A stretch of DNA of 64,000 bases from Dyadobacter sp. Leaf189. GTDB taxonomy: Bacteria; Bacteroidota; Bacteroidia; Cytophagales; Spirosomataceae. A program made the translations under genes and the position numbers. Location: NCBI RefSeq assembly GCF_001424405.1, contig NZ_LMPS01000009.1:153955-217954 (forward strand). Direction: 5' to 3'. Positions 16,321-24,528 of the stretch are shown piece after piece; the first letter of the stretch is position 1; every line of letters starts with the position of its first letter. Below the pieces are notes generated by a model that had not been told where the DNA came from, made no database searches, and saw only the letters and a program-made list of their open reading frames with translations.

Positions 16321-17414
16321 GAATGAAAAGTGAATTGATTGACGGTTTCGATGATGTAAGTGACCTCGTCCTCTTTCAGAACGGGATTAAGCGGCAGACT
16401 GACTACCTCGCGATGAATTTGCTCGGTAATGGGAAAACTAAGGTCGTTCAAAGATGCATAAGCCTGCTGCTTGTGGATCGGTAAAGGATAATGAACGTTG
16501 GTCTGTATATTTTTTGAGTCCAGATATGAAATCAACTCCTCGCGCTGCGGATGCCGCACGACAAACAAATGCCAGGAATCTTCCTGAATGCGGTCGGCTG
16601 GTGGCAGGGTAAGTGCTTCCAGATTGATCTCTTCGAGGTACCTTTTGGCAATCTGGCGCCTTGTTGTGTTTTCTGCATCGAGATAAGGCAGTTTCACATT
16701 GAGGATCGCAGCCTGTATTTCGTCCAGCCTGCTGTTGACACCCTGGTAATCATTTTTATAGCGCTGCAAAGAGCCGTAATTGCGCAAGTACCTGATCTTT
16801 TCAGCAAGTTCCGCGTCCGATGTGACCACCGCGCCTGCGTCGCCCAATGCACCCAGATTCTTGGTCGGATAAAAGCTGAATGCAGTTGCATGCGCTATTC
16901 CGCCCGTTTTTTTATGCTGATAATAAGTGCCGTGCGCCTGGGCGGCATCGGTGATCACTTTCAGATTATGTTTCGCGGCCAGCTGCATAATCTGGTCCAT
17001 TTCACAGCTTCTTCCGTATAGATCAACTGTGATGATCGCCCTGGTTTCCGAGGTAATTGCCGCTTCTATCAAAGCAGGATCGAGCAACATCGTATTCCGG
17101 TCGGGCTCTACGAAAACGGGTTTCAGGTGAAGATAACTGAGTGGCAGTACCGACGCGATGTAAGTATTGGCAGGCACGATCACCTCACTTCCAGGTGGAA
17201 AATCCAAGGCTTTTAAAATCAGGGTAATTGCATCCAGCCCATTCGCCACGCCCACACAATGCTGTGCTTCACAATAGCCGGCGAAAGCTTCTTCAAATGC
17301 TTTGAGTTCGTTACCCAGGATATACCAGCCAGACCTGATCACGCGCAAGGAAGCTTCTTCAATTGTCTTCAAATACGGCGCATTGACCAGGTTTAAGTCC
17401 AGGAAAGGGATCAT
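16317..17414 (-). CDS. DegT/DnrJ/EryC1/StrS sugar aminotransferase (FdtB/QdtB-like)
   Basis: 365 residues of the PLP-dependent sugar aminotransferase family. The lysine that binds PLP is K185 in FYPTKNLGALGDAG; ITDAAQAHG carries the aspartate that contacts the PLP ring. It follows a dTDP-sugar 3,4-ketoisomerase by a 4-bp overlap, so the expected product is a 3-amino-3,6-dideoxyhexose linked to dTDP (Fuc3N or Qui3N). The start overlap with fdtA and the stop overlap with the glycosyltransferase mark one operon. An N-acetyltransferase to complete Fuc3NAc or Qui3NAc is not adjacent. Confidence 0.88.
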   Translation of the reverse strand: MIPFLDLNLVNAPYLKTIEEASLRVIRSGWYILGNELKAFEEAFAGYCEAQHCVGVANGLDAITLILKALDFPPGSEVIVPANTYIASVLPLSYLHLKPVFVEPDRNTMLLDPALIEAAITSETRAIITVDLYGRSCEMDQIMQLAAKHNLKVITDAAQAHGTYYQHKKTGGIAHATAFSFYPTKNLGALGDAGAVVTSDAELAEKIRYLRNYGSLQRYKNDYQGVNSRLDEIQAAILNVKLPYLDAENTTRRQIAKRYLEEINLEALTLPPADRIQEDSWHLFVVRHPQREELISYLDSKNIQTNVHYPLPIHKQQAYASLNDLSFPITEQIHREVVSLPLNPVLKEDEVTYIIETVNQFTFHS

Positions 17415-17797
17415 TGCGTGAGCAGCTGTTTCAGAACGTAAGGTTCGTCGATATAATCCGCCTTGTCGTAATACTCATTGGAAAGTACCAGCAGAATCGC
17501 ATCAGCAGAAAAGGTGTCCATGGTATGCCAGTCGCGGGGTTCCAGGATCAGGCAGGATGCAGGATTATCCAGTGTGAAATATTCCTCCGTTTCGCCGTTA
17601 TTGGAATACACCCGGCAGCTTCCGTGAATGCAGATCAATGCATTCCAGGTTTTATGGTGCCGGTGCCCGCCACGCGACGAGTCCCCTGTACCATAGATAT
17701 AGAACACGCGCTTTATTGTTCCGGGAATAATCTTCTCGAACACGGTCAGATTACCCGAATCGGTATTGAAAGTATCTAAAGTAATTAATAGCGGCAT
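17411..17797 (-). CDS. fdtA: Cupin dTDP-4-keto-6-deoxyhexose 3,4-ketoisomerase (FdtA/QdtA family)
   Basis: 128 residues, a single cupin domain. The residues RVFYIYG, RGGHRHH and LEPRDWHTM match the FdtA/WxcM C-terminal family, whose two histidines in the RGGHRHH region act in base catalysis. It converts dTDP-6-deoxy-4-keto-glucose to a 3-keto sugar for the aminotransferase encoded next. It is the first gene of the minus-strand cluster; about 235 bp of upstream sequence contains no other gene. FdtA (galacto product) and QdtA (gluco product) cannot be separated by eye. Confidence 0.85.
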   Translation of the reverse strand: MPLLITLDTFNTDSGNLTVFEKIIPGTIKRVFYIYGTGDSSRGGHRHHKTWNALICIHGSCRVYSNNGETEEYFTLDNPASCLILEPRDWHTMDTFSADAILLVLSNEYYDKADYIDEPYVLKQLLTQ

Positions 17798-18033
17798 ATA
17801 TAATACCCTGTTAGGAAGCGGCTTGCGCCATTTGAGTTGTATAGCTGAAACCAGGACCGAAGCTCATGCTCCCTTGAAAATACACAAATATTCCCGACAT
17901 AAAAAAGACGGTGAGCGAGCGGCCTTTATGGATTATTTTATAACTATTTGGTTTCAAGTTACAAATAGTGAAAGATCGGACACTCTTAACAAATTATTAA
18001 TCAAACATTTACAAAAATAAAATAGACGAAAGG

Positions 18034-19233
18034 TTACCTGAAAAAATTCCAGCCGAACACATGATCTAAGTACATTAAAACTTTAACAGGAAGTGGTTCC
18101 AGCCAAAGAATCCTGTTGTAACCCATGTAAAACACCTGAGGATGAGTGACACAGACAACTGCCGCAAAGAACAAAATCACCCGCAGCGAGCGTACAGAAG
18201 CTGTCTGATGCAGGATGAAAAAGGACAGCAGCACGAATGGAAATCCGTAAGCCAATGCCCTGTCCAGATCGTGTACGTAAATGCCGGTAGCCACAAGCAC
18301 TGCAATGCCGATCGTCAATGCGGCGATCAGCCAGTAGCGCCGCGTCAGCCACAATGCAAGCAATGCAGCCAGCATAATCAGCCAGGTACCTTCGAAAGTA
18401 GCCCAAATACTACTGCCCAGTCCATTCCTGTGTGCATTGGCAAACAGCACGGGCGTGCCGATCGTGGAGTAGCTGTGATTAGGGAAATATTCGGCCTGCA
18501 CATAAAACCGGATCGCAAAATACACAGCCCACGAAACCCACATAACCAGACTCTGTCCTGTAAATACGCGTCGTAAAAGACCGGAGAAGCTGAAATCATT
18601 CAATTGATACGCCTGGATTACCATCCAGAAGAGCAGCAGGTACCCGCCTGCCACCACTGCGCGCTCGTCGGTAAAGAATGCCGCCTGAAGACTCATGAAA
18701 ATGACAAGAGGATTCCGGCTCAGCAATGCAGCAAGGAGGAAGAAATAGGCAAGTCCGTCGCCGTAACCGTGTACATCGGCAAATGCCCAGACACTCACGA
18801 ACGTGTTTGCGATGGCGAGAATGGAAAGTGCGGTAAGTGCCTTGTCTGCACAAACCGAGTAGATATAGTCTCCGATCCTTTTCAGGAACAAAACCCCGAG
18901 TACCGCCTGAATGACCAGTATGATGAGGATATTACCGTTTGTCAGAAACGACAGCAGTGGCAGAGTCCAGCGGAAAATCATGTTTTCGCGCCTCACATCG
19001 TAGTCCATATCCTTCGGGTGCAGCAGGTCCTGCGCCTGGTTGTGGATAAAAACCCAGGCGTCGAGCTTGGTCCCGCCGTCACGAAAATGATCAATCAGGA
19101 GTGTATAAGGCGGAAATGCCAGGAACAGCGCCAATGCGACAGAGGCAAATGTGACTTTCCACAACCAGCTACTACCCGATAGCCGTAATTCAATCGACGC
19201 AAAAAACGACTTGTAGAAGTTCTCTAAAAGCAT
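18034..19233 (-). CDS. Multi-pass membrane protein, possible GT-C-like
   Basis: 399 residues with about nine membrane helices and no signal peptide. Notable polar motifs are ADVHGYGDGLAYFF and FFTDERAVVAG in putative loops, and an early extracytoplasmic loop with HFRDGGTKLDAW. Aspartate-rich first loops with many helices are seen in GT-C glycosyltransferases and Wzy-like polymerases, but nothing decisive is visible. A TATCTTTG box lies just upstream. The gene is separated from the FdtA cluster by a gene-free gap of about 235 bp and from sbcC by 44 bp. Function unknown. Confidence 0.7.
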   Translation of the reverse strand: MLLENFYKSFFASIELRLSGSSWLWKVTFASVALALFLAFPPYTLLIDHFRDGGTKLDAWVFIHNQAQDLLHPKDMDYDVRRENMIFRWTLPLLSFLTNGNILIILVIQAVLGVLFLKRIGDYIYSVCADKALTALSILAIANTFVSVWAFADVHGYGDGLAYFFLLAALLSRNPLVIFMSLQAAFFTDERAVVAGGYLLLFWMVIQAYQLNDFSFSGLLRRVFTGQSLVMWVSWAVYFAIRFYVQAEYFPNHSYSTIGTPVLFANAHRNGLGSSIWATFEGTWLIMLAALLALWLTRRYWLIAALTIGIAVLVATGIYVHDLDRALAYGFPFVLLSFFILHQTASVRSLRVILFFAAVVCVTHPQVFYMGYNRILWLEPLPVKVLMYLDHVFGWNFFR

Positions 19234-19255
19234 TGAGGCTAAATGTATACCGGCT

Positions 19256-19263
19256 CAAAGATA
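19256..19263 (-). promoter_or_regulatory. Putative -7 box for the membrane protein gene
   Basis: On the minus strand the sequence reads TATCTTTG, a perfect match to the Bacteroidota TAnnTTTG -7 element, 23 bp before the ATG at 19233. No good -33 TTTG was found at the right distance, so the call is tentative. Confidence 0.4.
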
Positions 19264-19277
19264 CGTTGATTGAAATC

Positions 19278-22200
19278 TCACTTCCAACTAGCCTCGATCC
19301 GGCTGCCCTCCTCACTTTCAATGATCCTCAGATAAGTCTGGATTTCCTGCTGCAAATCCTCCACGTGGCTGATGATGCCGACAATGCGGTTTTCCTTGCG
19401 AAGCGACTTTAAGGTCTCAAAAACGGTTTGCAATGCATTCTTGTCGAGTGAGCCGAAACCTTCGTCCAGAAAGAAAAAGTTGTGCGTTGATTCATTCCGG
19501 ATATGAATATGGTCGGCCAGTGCGAGCGCAAGTGAGAGTGCAGCCTGAAATTTCTGTCCGCCGGAAAGCGTTTTCAGCAGCCGCAAATGTCCGCCATTCA
19601 ATAAATCCCTGATCCAGAAGCTGTTTCCTTCACCGAGTTCCAAATGCAGCTGCTGGTGCGTCATCTGGTGAAAGCGCGTATTGGCAGCTTGTATCAGATT
19701 TTTCAGGTAAATACTGGAAGCATAGTCCACAAATCCGCTGGAACGAAAGAGCTTTGCAAGATCATCCAAATGTTCTTTTCTAAGCTTCAATCGTGCCTTT
19801 TCCTTTTCCAGCACCTGCTTTCTGGCCAGATCTTCTTCCATTTTCCTGACCAACCTGTCGAGACCGCCTTCTTCCTTTTGATGCGCATTCAGGTTGGCGG
19901 TTAATGTTTGTTTAGCAAGAACCGCGGCTTCGTGCTGTTCTTTATTGTATTGCTGACCGGTATTTTCCTGCAAAAGCTGCTGCAAATCGCGGCTGGTGCT
20001 TTCCAGGGCAAACCTGAAAGTTTCGATCGCCTTTCGCTCAGCATCAATGTGGAGCGGGTTCTTCAATATGGTTTCAACCTGCAACTCCGAATCAAATTCA
20101 TAGCGGGCCAGCTGTAAATCAATGTTTTGCTGAGTCTCTCTGAGATCATTTCGATAGCTATCCAATGCAGATTGTAAAGTCGCCTGACTGCCGGCAAGTA
20201 CATTGTTCTCGGTTTCAAGTGCGTCCAGCTGCTTTTCGGTTTGTTCAAATAGCGTGGTAACTTCCTTGTAACCCGACTTTAATGCATTTATCTTTTCAAC
20301 TATTGCTGATTCAGGCTGCGTCTTAAAATCTGCCAGCTTCACCTTTTCAAGCTGCTCGGATAATGTCAAAATCGTGTTTTCCAGCCTGATAATCTCGTCT
20401 CGCAAGGCTTGAAGCGGCTTTTCTACTTTCTCGCTTTTCTCCTGAATTTCTGTTTCAAGCTGCAATGCGAGCTTTTTAATAGCTGCTTCTGCTTCACGGA
20501 TAACTTGCTGGCTTTGGGTTACGGTTTCAAAATGCTTTTCGAAGCTCTCCCGATCATTCTTATCAAATTTTACCCAAACAAAAAGCGCGTCGTGTTCCTC
20601 TGTCTTTTTCTTCGCCAGCAGCCAGCGTTCACGAATGGATAACTTTTGCTTTTCAAGCTGGTCTATCTGATTAAACAGCCTTTCGACTGTTAACTGCACC
20701 TTCCGGATCGCACGGTCATTTGCTTCCAGCTGCCTGGTACTTTTGTCCACCGCTTCAATGTCTGCATGGAGCGACTGATCGGCATGCAGTACCATGGGGT
20801 GGTGCGCCGAGCCGCAAAGGGGGCAAGGTTCTCCATCCTCCAAAGCGCCTGCATACTGCTGCAATGCAAGCTGGGTATTAATTTTCAGCAGCTTGACAGA
20901 AAGTACTTTCCTGCTTTCTTCGTTATTGTTCGAATATTCCTGAACTGCATTCCGGAACACATCTATATTTGTCTCAATCGGCAAGCCCGGGATGAATGCG
21001 GTTCTTACATGCTCCATTTGCGCTTTCAGGGTAGCCTGCTGCGCTTCAATTTCCGTCTTCAGATCGTCGGCCTCTTTCTTGATAGCCTGTCTGTTTTCTG
21101 CCAGATTTTGCGCAGACACAAACCAGGACTTCACCTGACTTAACTCCTGAATATCTGCAATCTGTACCTTCCGCACCTCGTTCTCGCGCTCGCTTTGCGC
21201 AATCTTATCCCTGAGCTGCTCAATGGATTTCTCCCTGCTTTTCAGCTGGTCTTCTCCCCGCGTAAGTGCCTCCTTCCGTTTCTCGACTGCTGCTTCGTTT
21301 TCCAGAATGCGGATTACTTTTTCAAGCTCTTCGGCGGTATCGAGCAGTTCCTCCCGCGTTTCGTAGCGCGGTTTCAGCTCACTAAGTGTCTGCTTCTGTT
21401 TTTTTATCAGTACAGCAAGTGCTTCGCTTCTCAGCTGGTTGTTCAGAAACTGCTTTTCGTCGCGCTCAGTATCTGCTGTCAGCTTTCTTTTTTGGTCAAA
21501 AAGCGATTTGAAATGGAGGGAGCAGATTTCGTAAATGCGCATTGCTTCTTCCCGGAGCTGCATTCCCGGAGCTTGCAATTCGAGTTCTGCTTTCTGTTTC
21601 TGAAGTAAATCAATCTTTTCAGCTGACGCTTTCAACCTTTGAAAAAGACTTTCCAATTCGGTTTGAAGCAATAATTCCGCGCTTACCCTCCTGATTTCCT
21701 CCCGCACCAGCTCACGCTTTTTTTGCTCTTCTGTGATCATTTCCTGAGTTACTTCCCCCAGCCCGGTAAGCTGCCCGTCCAGGTTCGACAATGCGATATC
21801 ATTCTGCTTGCTCAGCGAACCCACGTTCCGGCTCAGGTCATACTTTTCGAGTTGAAAGAGCTCCTTCATCATCCGCGTGCGCTCCGCGTCCCGCAGTTCG
21901 ATAAACTCCTGAAAACGCCCCTGCGGAATGATGATCGTGCGCCGGAAGTTGTCGTAACTCAGACCTATTATATCCTCAGCGGACTCATTTTCGGGCAATG
22001 GTACCCAGTTTTCATCCGACCAGATATAGGCCCTTCTTTCAAAAGTCTTTACTTCCTTAAAGTTTTTCGTATTTCTTTTTCCACGGACTGTGAATCTGTA
22101 ACGATCGCCTTTCTTCCCTGCAATGCATTCAAAATCAATCAGCAGCTCGTCCGAACGCAGGTTCATCATATTGTAAGTCCGGTCGTCCCCCGACTTGTTG

Positions 22201-22376
22201 AGCCGCTCGGTATCTCCGTACAATGCATAAGTTATAGCTTCCAGGATGGAAGATTTACCGCTACCAACCGCACCAAAAATGCCGAACAAGGAAGAATCGG
22301 TCAAAGGATCGAAATCAATCTCCTGCTCGCTCTGGTAAGAATAAAGTCCTTTGAGTTTAAGGTATTTGGGGATCAT
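19278..22376 (-). CDS. sbcC: SbcC-like SMC family exonuclease subunit (Rad50-type ATPase)
   Basis: 1032 residues. Walker A is GAVGSGKSS (K41); long coiled coils flank a zinc hook with C518 and C521 in EPCPLCGSAHHP; the C-terminal half has the ABC signature LSGGQKFQAALSLALAL and Walker B FFFLDEGFGSLDKN. SbcC with the SbcD nuclease cleaves hairpins and palindromes and processes DNA ends. The usual sbcD partner gene is not adjacent: the gene upstream is a GH3 enzyme, beyond a repeat-filled 204-bp gap. It may be transcribed alone or with GH3. The start is fixed by the standard MIPKYLKLKGL opening. Confidence 0.95.
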   Translation of the reverse strand: MIPKYLKLKGLYSYQSEQEIDFDPLTDSSLFGIFGAVGSGKSSILEAITYALYGDTERLNKSGDDRTYNMMNLRSDELLIDFECIAGKKGDRYRFTVRGKRNTKNFKEVKTFERRAYIWSDENWVPLPENESAEDIIGLSYDNFRRTIIIPQGRFQEFIELRDAERTRMMKELFQLEKYDLSRNVGSLSKQNDIALSNLDGQLTGLGEVTQEMITEEQKKRELVREEIRRVSAELLLQTELESLFQRLKASAEKIDLLQKQKAELELQAPGMQLREEAMRIYEICSLHFKSLFDQKRKLTADTERDEKQFLNNQLRSEALAVLIKKQKQTLSELKPRYETREELLDTAEELEKVIRILENEAAVEKRKEALTRGEDQLKSREKSIEQLRDKIAQSERENEVRKVQIADIQELSQVKSWFVSAQNLAENRQAIKKEADDLKTEIEAQQATLKAQMEHVRTAFIPGLPIETNIDVFRNAVQEYSNNNEESRKVLSVKLLKINTQLALQQYAGALEDGEPCPLCGSAHHPMVLHADQSLHADIEAVDKSTRQLEANDRAIRKVQLTVERLFNQIDQLEKQKLSIRERWLLAKKKTEEHDALFVWVKFDKNDRESFEKHFETVTQSQQVIREAEAAIKKLALQLETEIQEKSEKVEKPLQALRDEIIRLENTILTLSEQLEKVKLADFKTQPESAIVEKINALKSGYKEVTTLFEQTEKQLDALETENNVLAGSQATLQSALDSYRNDLRETQQNIDLQLARYEFDSELQVETILKNPLHIDAERKAIETFRFALESTSRDLQQLLQENTGQQYNKEQHEAAVLAKQTLTANLNAHQKEEGGLDRLVRKMEEDLARKQVLEKEKARLKLRKEHLDDLAKLFRSSGFVDYASSIYLKNLIQAANTRFHQMTHQQLHLELGEGNSFWIRDLLNGGHLRLLKTLSGGQKFQAALSLALALADHIHIRNESTHNFFFLDEGFGSLDKNALQTVFETLKSLRKENRIVGIISHVEDLQQEIQTYLRIIESEEGSRIEASWK

Positions 22377-22385
22377 TTTCGGGGC

Positions 22386-22586
22386 TTTCGGCCATCAGCT
22401 GTCGGCCGTCGGCTTTTTTTATTAAAATATAAATGTTTGTTAATGAAAACTTCGGCTTTCGGCAGTCAGCTTTCGGCTTTTTTATTTGAAGCGGGGCAGT
22501 CAACAAAATACATTTGCATTCAGACATCGGATGTCAAAAACAACTCAATAGCCGAGTGCCGATAGCCGACAGCCGACAGCCTAGCC
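22386..22586. repeat. Heptanucleotide-phased GC-rich repeats in the GH3-sbcC gap
   Basis: Three short arrays have a 7-bp period. Array A at 22386-22413 has units such as TGTCGGC and CGTCGGC. Array B at 22451-22477 has TTCGGCT, TTCGGCA, GTCAGCT, TTCGGCT. Array C at 22548-22586 lies in the opposite orientation with ATAGCCG, ATAGCCG, ACAGCCG, ACAGCCT. A and B end in T runs. A or B can pair with C, so the transcript could form an extended hairpin. Array C runs into the stop codon of the GH3 gene. Confidence 0.65.
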
Positions 22587-24098
22587 AATCCCTTCCAGCA
22601 AGTCATCCAAATACTCCCTCGTGTTACTTAATCTCGGCACTTTGTTCTGGCCGCCGAGTTTCTGGCGCTTGCCCATCCAGGCGTAGAAGGTACCTGCGGG
22701 TACGAAGTGGATCAGAGGCGGCAGCAGCGCCATATCCTTGTATCTTTTAGCATCATAATCGGAGTTGACTTCGCGCAATGCATTGTCCAGTGCCTCACTG
22801 AAAAGTTGTTCATCTTCCGGCGCTTTGGTGAATTCGATCACCCACTCGTGGCTACCGCGCGAACCGTCGCCCATATACACCGGGCCGGCGGTATAGTTCG
22901 CCACCAGGCAATCCGACTTCTGAGCCGCTACTTTGATCGCATGATCTGCATTTTCAACAATCACTTCTTCTCCAAATGCATTGATAAAATGCTTGGTACG
23001 CCCGCTTACTTTTAGCCGGAACGGATAAACGGAAGTAAATTTGACGGTATCTCCAATCAAATAGCGCCACAATCCTGCATTGGTCGAGATCACCATTGCA
23101 TAATTCTTTCCTACTTCCACTTCGTCGAGCAATAGTGCTCTCGGATGCTTTTTACCAACTTCCTCAACTGGTACGAATTCGTAGAAAATACCGTAATCAA
23201 GCATCAGCAGCATTTCTCCTACCCTATTCACATCATCCTGGATAGCGAAAAAACCTTCCGATGCACTGTAAGTTTCAAGATATAAAACCTGGTCCGACGG
23301 GAAGTATTTAGTCATAAAAAGCTCGCGATAAGGCTCGAACGAGACTGCGCCGTGTACAAAAACTTCAAAATCGGGCCACACTTCGAGCATATTCTTCTTG
23401 CCGGTCAGTTCAAGGATCTGATCCAGCAGCACGATGGTCCAGGTAGGTACGCCAAGAATGCTCGTCACATTTTCCTGCGAGCAAATGGAAGCCATTTTTT
23501 CGAGTTTGTTTTCCCAATGATCCATCAATGCCACTTCCAGCGGCGGAGTACGCATAAATTCTGCCCATGAAGGCAGATTTTGCATAATCACCGCCGAAAC
23601 GTCGCCGACCTGGGTATAGTCATCGAATGGATTGGCGTGCAGCGTACCGCCGATCGATAAACCTTTACCGTCGAAAACACGCGTATCCGGGCGGTTGTTG
23701 ATGAGCAGTGTCATCATATCTTTCCCTCCCTCATAATGGCATTCTTCCAGCGCTTCCGGTGATACCGGGAGGTATTTGCTTCTCGCATTGGTGGTACCAG
23801 ACGATTTTGAAAACCATTCGATCTGTGAAGGCCACATGACATTCGGCTCGCCTTTGAGTACGCGCTCGATATAGGGATAAAGGTCCTCGTAAGTAGATAC
23901 CGGCACCTGTTCCTGAAATTCCCTGACTGTTTTGATCTGACTGTAATTGAACCTGCTTCCCCACTCCGTATATCGCGCGGTTTCAATCAACTCCGAAAAG
24001 ATGCGTTGCTGAGTCTCAATGGGATATTTCCTAAACTGCTCTATTCTCTCAAAGCGGCGCTTTAAGAACCAGACAGTCATATCGTTAACCAGCTTCAT
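22581..24098 (-). CDS. GH3-family acyl-acid amido synthetase-like protein
   Basis: 505 residues, the usual size of bacterial GH3 proteins. Motifs include SSGTTNARSKYLPVS (an ATP-binding SSGTT motif), YSASEGFFAI (the second adenylate motif) and RTKHFINAFGEEV. In plants GH3 enzymes adenylate auxin, jasmonate or other acids and join them to amino acids; bacterial members have mostly unknown substrates. It is a single minus-strand gene, 109 bp from the small membrane protein upstream. The family call is firm, the substrate open. Confidence 0.92.
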   Translation of the reverse strand: MKLVNDMTVWFLKRRFERIEQFRKYPIETQQRIFSELIETARYTEWGSRFNYSQIKTVREFQEQVPVSTYEDLYPYIERVLKGEPNVMWPSQIEWFSKSSGTTNARSKYLPVSPEALEECHYEGGKDMMTLLINNRPDTRVFDGKGLSIGGTLHANPFDDYTQVGDVSAVIMQNLPSWAEFMRTPPLEVALMDHWENKLEKMASICSQENVTSILGVPTWTIVLLDQILELTGKKNMLEVWPDFEVFVHGAVSFEPYRELFMTKYFPSDQVLYLETYSASEGFFAIQDDVNRVGEMLLMLDYGIFYEFVPVEEVGKKHPRALLLDEVEVGKNYAMVISTNAGLWRYLIGDTVKFTSVYPFRLKVSGRTKHFINAFGEEVIVENADHAIKVAAQKSDCLVANYTAGPVYMGDGSRGSHEWVIEFTKAPEDEQLFSEALDNALREVNSDYDAKRYKDMALLPPLIHFVPAGTFYAWMGKRQKLGGQNKVPRLSNTREYLDDLLEGIG

Positions 24099-24207
24099 TG
24101 TATTTACTCAGTTTGAAGTGCCAGATGCAAGACCGTAAAAATAACAATAAAAAATGGTGGGAGAACAGTTTTTGAAGCTGTTTCCCACCATTCTGTTCCG
24201 AAGAATT

Positions 24208-24462
24208 TTATGATCTGGAGCTAAATTTCCGGTAGATAAAAAGAAGCAGAATTGCACCTAAGATGGCAATGAAAAGGCTTCCAAAATTAAATCCGTCAAC
24301 AGTCCCGTAACCCAGCATAGATGAAATCCAGCCCCCGATCACGGCACCTGCGATACCAATCAATATGGTAACAATAAAACCGCCCGGATCTTTTCCCGGG
24401 TGAAGTGCCTTTGCAATAGCACCGGCAACCAGTCCGACGATAATCCACGTTAAAACTCCCAT
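24208..24462 (-). CDS. GlsB/YeaQ/YmgE family small stress-associated membrane protein
   Basis: 84 residues with three hydrophobic segments. The pattern MGVLTWIIVGLVAGAIAKAL, PGKDPGGFIVTILIGIAGAVIGG and a final AILLLFIYR is that of the transglycosylase-associated (GlsB/YeaQ) family. These small inner-membrane proteins are induced by stress in several bacteria; the mechanism is not known. It stands alone, 66 bp from the S41 peptidase upstream on the same strand. Confidence 0.9.
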   Translation of the reverse strand: MGVLTWIIVGLVAGAIAKALHPGKDPGGFIVTILIGIAGAVIGGWISSMLGYGTVDGFNFGSLFIAILGAILLLFIYRKFSSRS

Positions 24463-24528
24463 AATGCTTAGTTTAGATTAGATGAATGTGATTACATCCC
24501 TATTCTCAAAAACTATGCCCTACCAGAA

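Noticed and set aside
18012..18019. Minus-strand TATTTTTG as a promoter for the fdtA cluster
   Set aside because: No -33 element, and about 215 bp from the start codon in AT-rich DNA.
19041..19049. TGTGGATAA, a single DnaA box match
   Set aside because: Isolated copy inside a membrane protein coding region; no clustering.
20766..21143. Plus-strand frames within sbcC
   Set aside because: Shadows of the long coiled-coil coding region on the opposite strand.
22386..22586. CRISPR array in the repeat-rich GH3-sbcC gap
   Set aside because: Units are only 7 bp with no unique spacers and no cas genes in the window.
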